DNA from: Vibrio aestuarianus
GTDB taxonomy: Bacteria; Pseudomonadota; Gammaproteobacteria; Enterobacterales; Vibrionaceae
Direction: 5' to 3'
Assembly (NCBI RefSeq): GCF_012395185.1
Contig: NZ_JAAZTU010000039.1
Span: 1 to 35,166 of the forward strand
Length of the DNA: 35,166 nt
Positions 8,459 to 15,226 of the stretch are shown piece after piece. The first letter of the stretch is position 1. Each line of letters begins with the position of its first letter. Under the pieces are notes generated by a model. It saw only the letters and a list, made by a program, of their open reading frames with translations, was not told where the DNA came from and did no database searches. The position numbers and the translations under genes are program-made.

Positions 8459-10399
8459 ATGACTCTAGAGGCTCGAGTGAATCATTACGCACTACTTTGT
8501 TTAGATAACAACCCTATCAGTGTTGATCAACTGCGCTTTGAACTGGCGCCATTTGCGCTTAAATTTGATTTACATACTGCCGAATCCATCGAAGAAGCAG
8601 AACAAACACTTGAGTATTTACAAGAGCAGCAGCAAACCATTGCTTTGGTTATCGCCAGTCACCACGAAGCATTTAATGGCGCAGATTTTTTAACTCACCT
8701 CGATAAGTCTGAGCACACTCGCTCGGCTCGTAAGGTATTGATCAGTTGCGGACAAGATATTCAAGCCATTCTCAGCGCCGTCAATGAAGGACGTCTTGAT
8801 CATTGTTTAACAAAACCAGTCCCCGACCAAATATTATACAAAACCGTTCACAAAGAGCTCACCACTTATATTTTAGAGAACGATAAAGAGAACATTCTCA
8901 ATTACAGCACTGTACTTGATCAACAGCGTATTTTACGTGCACATATTGACAATAAAATGCGCAGCTACAGAGATGGCTTCATCTCTGACTACCACAAGCT
9001 TTCTGACGGTGAATTAGCCGAGCAAGTAATCGGCGCTCTTCATCAATTTTTTGAAAATGAAGATGAAACTCATGCTTGTAGAACCTATTCAGCAGAGCAC
9101 CTACTGACTAAAGAGGGCGAAGACAACCGCTTCTTATGGTTCATTACCGAAGGAGAGGTCGCTTTATATAAAAAGGATGAGCTTGGTCAACAGCGAGAAG
9201 TGGTTCGACATAAAAAAGGGAATATTGTCGGTGGAATGTCTTTCGTTACCGGAGAAAAATCCTTTTCCACCGCCATTACTTTGACCAAAACTGATGTAAT
9301 TAAGTTAGACCGAGATGTCTTTTCCAAGGTCATGCATTCTGACACACGGTTACTGCCCCTTTTTACCAACTTATTATTGCGCCACTTCAATCGCCGCCTG
9401 CAACGCAGTATTAACACAAAACTAGAACTACAAAAGACGCTTGAATCATTGGAGTCGGCTCATCAACAGCTTATCGAACGAGAAAAGATGGCGATGTTAG
9501 GGCAACTTGTCGCTGGCGTTGCTCACGAGTTGAATAATCCGATTGCCGCCATCTTGCGAGGGACTGAAACATTATCCAATAAGATTGAGCTGATAGTGAA
9601 TGCGACGAGCAACCAATCACTACAAAATAAGGGCAGTCAATTACTTCAAGCCGCTTTACAGGCCAAACCGACATCAACGGCCGAAGAGCGAACCCGAGCC
9701 AAAACTCTTGAAGTGGAAATAAAAAACCGTTTGGTTGCCAAAAAGCTAGTCAAGTTGAATCTCGATGATGATATCGAACTCAAACAATTAGCCAAAAACT
9801 CGCCAGATAACGCATTGGAAAGGTTAGAGCATTTAGAAAGTTACTTCTTAACTGGCAGCACGTTACGATCCATAAATGTTTGTGCACAGCGCATTGCCGA
9901 TATGGTCAAAAGCTTAAAAGGTTACGCACGACCAGACGATGAAACCCTTCATAGAGTCGATATTCATGAAGGCATCGAAGACACTTTAGTGATCTTTGAA
10001 AACCGCCTTAAACGGCATAGTGTAGAAAAAGAGTATGCGCAATTACCCCTTGTTTCCTGCCAGCCCATCGCATTGCAACAAGTATGGACCAACCTAATAT
10101 CCAATGCCATTGATGCGTTTCCTGAACATGGGGTGTTACATATTACAACCAAACAAACGAGACACGATGATCGCCCTTTTGTCACTATTAGCTTCACAGA
10201 TAACGGCAGTGGCATAGATGACGAGCAAAAAGCCAATATCTTCACATTGAACTACACCACCAAAAAAGAGGGCAACTTTGGTCTTGGGATCGGCTTATCT
10301 GTATGTCAACAAATTGTCCAGCAACATAAAGGCTGGCTTGAGGTTCAATCGAAAAAAAACACCTACACCACAATGACAGTTTGGCTACCAATTAATTAA
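8459..10399 (+). CDS. soluble histidine kinase: pseudo-receiver, cNMP-like domain, HisKA-HATPase
   Basis: A 646-residue kinase with no transmembrane segment. Residues 1-140 read as a CheY-like fold (YALLCLDNNP, then KVLISCG and CLTKPV), but the aspartate site is IASHHEAFNG, so the phosphoacceptor is missing and the acidic pair is weakened. Residues about 190-300 look like a cyclic-nucleotide-binding/CRP-type beta barrel (FLWFITEGEVALYKKDE, GGMSFVTGEKSFSTAI). A coiled coil leads into HisKA with the H-box MLGQLVAGVAHELNNPIAAI (His356). An inserted helical region follows, then HATPase motifs: N-box WTNLISNAIDAF, DNGSGID, GLGIGLSV. A response-regulator gene starts 33 bases downstream. Input signal is unknown. 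Domain order is clear; ligand binding by the barrel is not shown. Confidence 0.85.
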   Translation: MTLEARVNHYALLCLDNNPISVDQLRFELAPFALKFDLHTAESIEEAEQTLEYLQEQQQTIALVIASHHEAFNGADFLTHLDKSEHTRSARKVLISCGQDIQAILSAVNEGRLDHCLTKPVPDQILYKTVHKELTTYILENDKENILNYSTVLDQQRILRAHIDNKMRSYRDGFISDYHKLSDGELAEQVIGALHQFFENEDETHACRTYSAEHLLTKEGEDNRFLWFITEGEVALYKKDELGQQREVVRHKKGNIVGGMSFVTGEKSFSTAITLTKTDVIKLDRDVFSKVMHSDTRLLPLFTNLLLRHFNRRLQRSINTKLELQKTLESLESAHQQLIEREKMAMLGQLVAGVAHELNNPIAAILRGTETLSNKIELIVNATSNQSLQNKGSQLLQAALQAKPTSTAEERTRAKTLEVEIKNRLVAKKLVKLNLDDDIELKQLAKNSPDNALERLEHLESYFLTGSTLRSINVCAQRIADMVKSLKGYARPDDETLHRVDIHEGIEDTLVIFENRLKRHSVEKEYAQLPLVSCQPIALQQVWTNLISNAIDAFPEHGVLHITTKQTRHDDRPFVTISFTDNGSGIDDEQKANIFTLNYTTKKEGNFGLGIGLSVCQQIVQQHKGWLEVQSKKNTYTTMTVWLPIN

Positions 10400-10432
10400 T
10401 CCGTCTCAGTGACTTTGATAAAGGAGAAAATC

Positions 10433-10920
10433 ATGAACAAATTCTTGATTCTATGTGTCGACGACGAACGAGAAGTTTTAGATAGTGTGATGCAAGACTT
10501 AGACTGCTTCGAAGAATATTTCATCGTAGAAGCTGCGGAATCGGTTACTGAAGCAAAAGAAGTTATTGCAGAAAACCAAGCTCAACCGCCTTGATACTGT
10601 GTGACCACATCATGCCAGAGCAAACTGGGATTAGTTTTTTGATAGAATTAAGTCAAAACGAAGAGACAGCGCAGACTCGAAAAGTGTTGCTCACAGGCCA
10701 AGCAGGTTTAGAAGATACGGTTGAAGCTGTCAATCACTCTAGCCTGCATTTTTACGTTGCCAAGCCTTGGAATGGCGATAAGCTGCGAGAAATAATAAAA
10801 GATCAATTAACGCAGTATATGATTGCCAATGAATCCGAGTTAATGCCATGGGCGCGAGTTTTAGATGCCGAAAAAATATTTAATTCCATCGCAGAAAACC
10901 GCATTAATTTTGGCGAATAA
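10433..10920 (+). pseudogene. CheY-like response regulator, broken by a -1 frameshift
   Basis: Two abutting frames make one receiver protein. The first (10433-10594) gives MNKFLILCVDDEREVLDSVM and ends at TGA after AENQAQPP. The second resumes one base off, at about 10591, with LILCDHIMPEQTG, which holds the phosphoacceptor Asp, then KVLLTGQAG and VAKPW (the conserved Lys). Restoring one C in CCGCC at 10586-10590 would join them as QPPLILCDHIMP. The intact product would be about 162 residues: a receiver plus a short C-terminal tail with no DNA-binding domain. The start has AAGGAG upstream and lies 33 bases after the kinase stop, so it is the likely partner. As written the product would be truncated before its Asp. 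A sequencing error is an equal possibility. Confidence 0.8.
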
Positions 10921-10938
10921 CCCTATTTTTTATGAAAA

Positions 10939-10954
10939 TGGCACTTTCTTTGCT
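10939..10954 (+). promoter_or_regulatory. sigma-54-type promoter
   Basis: TGGCACTTTCTTTGCT matches the -24/-12 consensus (TGGCAC-N5-TTGCW), with GG at 10940-10941 and GC at 10952-10953 and exactly 10 bases between them. It points at the beta-barrel gene starting at 11098, leaving a leader of about 130 bases. A short inverted repeat AGTGGA/TCCACT (11046-11060) lies within that leader. The enhancer-binding activator is unknown. Confidence 0.6.
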
Positions 10955-11097
10955 TATTTTTTGCCAAGACGACAAAAGAATGACATTTTTTTGATGGTGG
11001 CAATAGCTCACTATGCACTATGATGTCTTAATTGATTAATGTCACAGTGGATTTTCCACTACTGACCATGGAAATAAACTAAAAATATAGGTTTATA

Positions 11098-11649
11098 GTG
11101 ACTATGCGTAAAACAATCATTGCGGCAGCACTACTGCTTGCCTCTGGGCAAACATTGGCTGAATCCGACCGAAACAGCCCAACGGTCATGAGCAACTTTA
11201 ATTATGACTATATCGAAGCTCGCATTGGAGTCAGTCCAGTAACATTTGGTGCAGCAATAAGTAAGTCTATCCACCCAAATGCTCATATTATTGGCCGTAT
11301 TGACTCTGAATTTGAAAGTGATTTTGATGCTGCTGCAGGTTTTGGTTTCCACGCCCCCATCAACAACTGGGCAGACTTTACTGGTGAAATGTTGCTTCGC
11401 ATCGTCGATAGTGAAAATAGCAGTACCGATACCGGAATAGAGTTAAATCTAGGTGTTCGTCAGTGGCTTGGCCCACAACTTGAAATAGGTGGTAAAGGCG
11501 GTTATGTCTCAATTGATGACAATGATGACTGGATTGCGTCTTTCTATGCTCGCTTCCACTCCACAGAACTATTCTCCGTCGGAGCTGAAGCTCGTATTAA
11601 CGATGCGTACGGTGAGCAGTTGATGTTCACCACTCGCTTTAAGTTCTAA
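11098..11649 (+). CDS. small outer-membrane beta-barrel protein
   Basis: A 183-residue exported protein. Residues 1-21 form a signal peptide (MRKTIIAAALLLASG core, probable cleavage after TLA). The rest alternates polar and hydrophobic residues in short strands separated by acidic turns (SEFESDFDAAAGFGFHAP, SIDDNDDWIASFYARF). It ends in FTTRFKF, the C-terminal aromatic recognised by the Bam machinery. Size suggests about eight strands. The exact family is not recognised. Start is ambiguous: GTG at 11098 has TAGG six bases upstream, while ATG at 11104 begins a cleaner signal peptide; the difference is two residues. A sigma-54-type promoter precedes it and a strong terminator follows, so it is a single-gene unit. 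Confidence 0.8.
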   Translation: MTMRKTIIAAALLLASGQTLAESDRNSPTVMSNFNYDYIEARIGVSPVTFGAAISKSIHPNAHIIGRIDSEFESDFDAAAGFGFHAPINNWADFTGEMLLRIVDSENSSTDTGIELNLGVRQWLGPQLEIGGKGGYVSIDDNDDWIASFYARFHSTELFSVGAEARINDAYGEQLMFTTRFKF

Positions 11650-11663
11650 CGAACTGTTATACA

Positions 11664-11694
11664 AAAAAGCCAAGATAAGTGTCTTGGCTTTTTA
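11664..11694. terminator. bidirectional terminator between the barrel gene and tfoX
   Basis: AAAAAGCCAAGA (11664-11675) pairs with TCTTGGCTTTTT (11682-11693) around a 6-base loop. A and T runs on both sides suit the convergent genes it separates. Confidence 0.9.
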
Positions 11695-11717
11695 TGACAG
11701 TCAATTATCCTCATTGT

Positions 11718-12305
11718 TTACGAACAACGATTCAATAGCTGGCGCTTACGAGGTTCTTGTAACAGTTTCCAGTGAATACCTTCGATTGCGCCCGCAAATT
11801 TCCAAAGTAATTTAACATCCACGTCGCTGCCATAGATTTTTCTCACCTTAGAAAAAACCTCTGATGCCCCTAATTCTATAAATGTCTCGACATCAGCAAC
11901 ACCAGCTTTCTTGACCATGCGCTCGAGTGTTAACTGCATGTTTGGTAAATCACGCAAACGCCGACTAGCAGAAGATTTTTGGAAACTTCTTTGCTTTACA
12001 GAGTGCCGTATTGATTGAGCAACGATAGCATCAAGCTCTTCACTTTCACTAACAAAAAGGTCAGTAATATCATAGTAGTTCACCGTTGCTGTGGTTTGCT
12101 TTTTGACGTGTTTATACTTTTCACAGCCTAAGCGAGTCAACATGCTATCAAGATGGCCACCACCGCGGATAAAAATACGCTCCTCGCTGATAAGAGAGTA
12201 CATCGCCTCATTTTGAAACAACCCCACTCCACCAAACATAGAACGCTTTTGGAAAGCGCCAAACTTAATTACATAATCGAAAAATGCTTGCTCAGTCATA
12301 TCCAT
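11718..12305 (-). CDS. tfoX: TfoX/Sxy competence regulator
   Basis: A 195-residue protein with TfoX N-terminal (about 5-95, with FGAFQKRSMFGGVGLFQNEA) and C-terminal (about 115-190, with LRDLPNMQLTLERMVKKAGV and LLWKFAGAIEGIHWK) domains. In Vibrio, TfoX is the chitin-induced activator that acts with cAMP-CRP to switch on natural transformation genes. The neighbourhood (serC, DUF945, kinase, regulator, then this gene, and an HDOD gene divergent) recalls the V. cholerae tfoX locus rather than that of its paralogue tfoY, which supports the name. The start may be ATG at 12305 or 12299. AAGGA at 12308-12312 sits better for the second. The leader can fold to hide this site. A terminator follows the gene. 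Confidence 0.87.
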   Translation of the reverse strand: MDMTEQAFFDYVIKFGAFQKRSMFGGVGLFQNEAMYSLISEERIFIRGGGHLDSMLTRLGCEKYKHVKKQTTATVNYYDITDLFVSESEELDAIVAQSIRHSVKQRSFQKSSASRRLRDLPNMQLTLERMVKKAGVADVETFIELGASEVFSKVRKIYGSDVDVKLLWKFAGAIEGIHWKLLQEPRKRQLLNRCS

Positions 12306-12341
12306 TGATCCTTAATCAAATTCCCCGATTAAACGTGATCA
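12306..12341 (-). promoter_or_regulatory. RBS-sequestering hairpin in the tfoX leader
   Basis: Read 5' to 3' on the minus strand, TGATC, ACG, TTTAATC, the 9-base loop GGGGAATTT, then GATTAAG and GATCA. TTTAATC pairs with GATTAAG (one G-U) and TGATC pairs with GATCA, with ACG bulged. The paired 3' arm contains the AAGGA ribosome site and abuts the start codon. In V. cholerae the tfoX leader is known to block translation until the small RNA TfoR opens it. The fold here fits that model. TfoR itself is not in this window. Confidence 0.65.
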
Positions 12342-12497
12342 CCAGATAGCAGCAGATTTTTTAGCGAAAAAATGAATAATTCAACGGCAAGTTATTTAAT
12401 TATGTAATATTAGCTTGCCTTTATATACTCATATCATAGTTAACGATACGAAATAAGTCTGGGCATATCTCACATCCATTACTATATTTAATCTGTT

Positions 12498-12519
12498 TTA
12501 TATGACCAGCATCACAGTA
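12498..12519 (-). promoter_or_regulatory. possible CRP site upstream of tfoX
   Basis: On the minus strand TGTGATGCTGGTCATA matches TGTGA-N6-TCACA in nine of ten conserved positions. It is about 195 bases from the tfoX start. Possible -10 elements downstream are TATAGT and TATGAT (about 12438-12433). Exact spacing to a start site is unknown, so this stays tentative. The 12306-12675 gap otherwise holds a palindrome GCCTCACTTGAGGC (12554-12567). Confidence 0.4.
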
Positions 12520-12675
12520 TCAATTTGTGAGTGTACTTTCTTTGACACCTACAGCCTCACTTGAGGCACTTAATTTTGACCAAATAGGAACAAATTGACG
12601 TAGGCTGATGTAATTGGTTGCTTATTTAGATTAGCAAACGGTAAAATGCCCCTAATACAAATTGAGCACATTACT

Positions 12676-13596
12676 ATGAATCACTTATCTTTTTATTGGC
12701 TTCCCGAACATCGCCAAATGCTTATCCAAGGACTAGAAAGCGAATTTGCTCAGTTAGTTGAACATTCAATTAGCACCGGGAAAATTTCGCTACCGCCAAT
12801 TCCGGATGTCGTTCTTAAAATTCAGAAGCTTTGCACGTTAGAATCGTCAGGAATATCGGATGTGGCCGATTGTCTATTGGAAGACCCCGGACTTGCAGCC
12901 ATCGTTATACGTGTAGCAAACTCCGTTGTTTTTAATCGCCGCAATATTACCTGCACTGACTTAATTACTGCGGTATCCCGCCTGGGTATTCTAAGAGTTC
13001 GCGATATTGTGACAGCACAAGCTATTGAACAACTAAAACACTCCGTAAACCTGAGCAAAGCATGCAATAAAATACTAGTTAACAGTGCATCGGTATCAAA
13101 AGAGCTCGGTGCGACAATGGTTTTAGTCACTCAAGCCTTTAAACTACTTGAACCGGCTAAATATCAACATTTAGAGCAAGAAAAAGCACTATTAGTTGGC
13201 CTATTGGCTGATATTGGACTGTTCTGTTTAGTCAGTGAATATCACTTATATCTACAGAACGGAAATTATCTAGATCAAGAGATTGCGCTACAAATCTTCC
13301 AGTCTCGCAGCTCGAAGACCAGTCAATTGGTTTTACGAAATTGGGGTTTTGACTCAGATTTCCTAGAAGTGGCCGGAAATCAATCTTTAGTCGCATCTTC
13401 TCATGAAGTCAGTTACCTTGATGTGGCACGCATTGCACACCACTTGCTCTTATTTCGCCGACAAGACGACGATATTGATGAGCATGAAGTTGAAATTAAT
13501 GCGACAGGTGCTGAAGTACTGTACAACCTCAGTAATTTAAGCGAGATTGAATTCAAATCAAAGCTGAGCGATGTCATTAGCGCGAGCGGTTTTTAA
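12676..13596 (+). CDS. HDOD-domain protein
   Basis: A 306-residue protein with one HDOD domain (about residues 40-230), a relative of the HD phosphohydrolase fold that has lost the metal-binding signature and usually acts in signalling. Typical stretches are LPPIPDVVLKIQKLC, LLEDPGLAAIVIRVANS and AVSRLGILRVRDIVTAQAI. No GGDEF, EAL or receiver domain is attached. The ATG at 12676 (MNHLSFYWLPEHRQ) is preferred. An in-frame ATG at 12646 would add ten residues, and neither has a strong ribosome site. It is divergent from tfoX, and lysO begins 23 bases after its stop with no terminator between, so the two are probably co-transcribed. Target process unknown. Confidence 0.8.
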   Translation: MNHLSFYWLPEHRQMLIQGLESEFAQLVEHSISTGKISLPPIPDVVLKIQKLCTLESSGISDVADCLLEDPGLAAIVIRVANSVVFNRRNITCTDLITAVSRLGILRVRDIVTAQAIEQLKHSVNLSKACNKILVNSASVSKELGATMVLVTQAFKLLEPAKYQHLEQEKALLVGLLADIGLFCLVSEYHLYLQNGNYLDQEIALQIFQSRSSKTSQLVLRNWGFDSDFLEVAGNQSLVASSHEVSYLDVARIAHHLLLFRRQDDDIDEHEVEINATGAEVLYNLSNLSEIEFKSKLSDVISASGF

Positions 13597-13619
13597 ATAA
13601 AAGATAATCAGAGGATTAG

Positions 13620-14525
13620 ATGCTCTCAGGGATGTTATTTATTTTTGCTCCATTAGTCGTGGGGTATCTATTTTCTATAACCAATCAGCAATGGTTGTCA
13701 GCGTTGAACAAAACGACCTCTTGGTTAGTCTATGTCATTCTGTTCCTTATGGGGCTCAGTTTAGCCGCACTTGATAACCTCGGCGATAACCTACAGCTGA
13801 TCCTCAAATTCACTGCCGTATTTTTCTTAGCGATCGGTTTATGCAACCTGTTGGTTTTACCGTTTGTTGACAAGTTTTGGCCGATCAAAACCGATGCAAA
13901 TCACACCAAACTTCCACTTTCAAATATGGCCTTAGAGTCCATTAAACTGATTTTAGTTGTTGGGGGTGGACTAACCATCGGTGTCGTTTTAGCGTTAGAT
14001 CTCAATTGGGTAGATACTGCCAGTGAATGGATTCTATTTATTTTACTCTTTTTCATTGGTATCCAATTAAGAAATAGTGGATTAACACTCAGACAAATCC
14101 TACTTAATAAACATGGCATGATCATCGCCTCAGTTATCATTGTCAGCTCATGGATTGGCGGTATCATCTCAGCGATGATTTTAGAGATCCCAGTATATAG
14201 AGGGCTCGCAATGGCATCAGGATTTGGCTGGTATTCACTGGCTGGAATTTTAATGGGTGATGCCTTCGGCCCTGTTTATGGCGGTGCTTCTTTTATGATT
14301 GAGCTATTAAGAGAACTCATTGCCTTAGTCATGATCCCTATGTTGATCCGCTCTAAACCCTGTACATCTATTGGCTATGCTGGCGCAACCGCGATGGATT
14401 TTACATTGCCAGTGATTCAAACAACAGGTGGTGTGCGTTGTGTCCCTATCGCTATCGTCAGTGGCTTTATTCTCAGCTTACTCGTGCCCATTCTGATGCT
14501 GTTCTTTGTATCACTTGCAGGCTAG
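13620..14525 (+). CDS. lysO: LysO-family lysine exporter
   Basis: A 301-residue inner-membrane protein with about eight hydrophobic helices and the two-part DUF340/LysO layout (E. coli YbjE, renamed LysO), which exports L-lysine. Supporting segments are the N-terminal APLVVGYLFS, ILFLMGLSLAALDNL, the glycine-rich LVVGGGLTIGVVLALDL, and the conserved C-terminal stretch ASGFGWYSLAGILMGDAFGP with YAGATAMDFTLPVIQ. The ATG at 13620 has AGAGGA upstream. It is probably co-transcribed with the HDOD gene. A hairpin GGGAGT/ACTCCC (14567-14580) lies in the following gap without a T run. Confidence 0.9.
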   Translation: MLSGMLFIFAPLVVGYLFSITNQQWLSALNKTTSWLVYVILFLMGLSLAALDNLGDNLQLILKFTAVFFLAIGLCNLLVLPFVDKFWPIKTDANHTKLPLSNMALESIKLILVVGGGLTIGVVLALDLNWVDTASEWILFILLFFIGIQLRNSGLTLRQILLNKHGMIIASVIIVSSWIGGIISAMILEIPVYRGLAMASGFGWYSLAGILMGDAFGPVYGGASFMIELLRELIALVMIPMLIRSKPCTSIGYAGATAMDFTLPVIQTTGGVRCVPIAIVSGFILSLLVPILMLFFVSLAG

Positions 14526-14612
14526 GTCTCAGGAATCACCTTAATCATTATTTACACTCATAATTAGGGAGTAAACTCCCACACAATAACAAAAGCTCAA
14601 AAAGGAAGATTT

Positions 14613-15125
14613 ATGAAACGTGTCATTGTTGCCCTACTACTTTCAGCATCTACGAATATGGCAATGGCTGCTGATAATCAATGTCTGAACAAAAAGTATG
14701 ATGCCTATATTGATGCATCATTAACTTGGTACAGCGATTTAACAGATCTAGTTACTAAGCAATATCCAGATCTTGAAGAAGTAAGCCAATGGTTCTTACA
14801 AGGGCGTCAACATCACTTCGAACTCAGTCGAGCAGCCGTACATTATTATCTTCAAAACGATCCATCCAAAGTCGCCACCTCTCAACCTGTTGAAGCTTGG
14901 CTGAAACTGGAACAACATGACGTTAAAGTACTCGCCTCACGCAGCGATGAACTTGGCCAAATAGCAAAAACCACGTTTGAAGATCGACAAACTGCACCGA
15001 ACGAAAAGAATTATGAGCTACGCTCAGCACTTGCAGAATTACTCAGTCATCCCAAGCAAATCGATGCGGCACTCAATCGCTACAACGATGCAATTTCAAC
15101 GCTAGAAAAGAACAAGTGCCAATAA
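14613..15125 (+). CDS. small secreted helical protein, unknown function
   Basis: A 170-residue protein with a signal peptide (MKRVIVALLLSASTNMAMAA, cleavage probably after AMA). The mature part is charged and helical, with no membrane helix and no motif I recognise. It has two cysteines, Cys24 just after the cleavage site and Cys169 next to the last residue, which could join the ends by a disulfide in the periplasm. AAGGAAG precedes the ATG. It stands alone between lysO and panP and ends in its own terminator. Confidence 0.78.
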   Translation: MKRVIVALLLSASTNMAMAADNQCLNKKYDAYIDASLTWYSDLTDLVTKQYPDLEEVSQWFLQGRQHHFELSRAAVHYYLQNDPSKVATSQPVEAWLKLEQHDVKVLASRSDELGQIAKTTFEDRQTAPNEKNYELRSALAELLSHPKQIDAALNRYNDAISTLEKNKCQ

Positions 15126-15152
15126 ACTAAGCCCACCGCCCAACCGAATTAA

Positions 15153-15177
15153 GACGGGACATCTGTCCCGTTTTCGT
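15153..15177 (+). terminator. intrinsic terminator after the secreted-protein gene
   Basis: ACGGGAC (15154-15160) pairs with GTCCCGT (15165-15171) around ATCT and runs into TTTTCGTTT. Confidence 0.85.
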
Positions 15178-15226
15178 TTAGATTGTGCCGATCGCTTTCC
15201 ATAACAAATAAAAATTACGACGCTGT

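Noticed and set aside
10583..10594. Programmed -1 ribosomal frameshift in the response-regulator gene
   Set aside because: CAACCGCCTTGA has no X-XXY-YYZ slippery heptamer and no obvious downstream pseudoknot; a one-base loss explains it more simply.
12631..12642. PurR-like half site AGCAAACGGTAA upstream of the HDOD gene
   Set aside because: The right half of the palindrome is missing.
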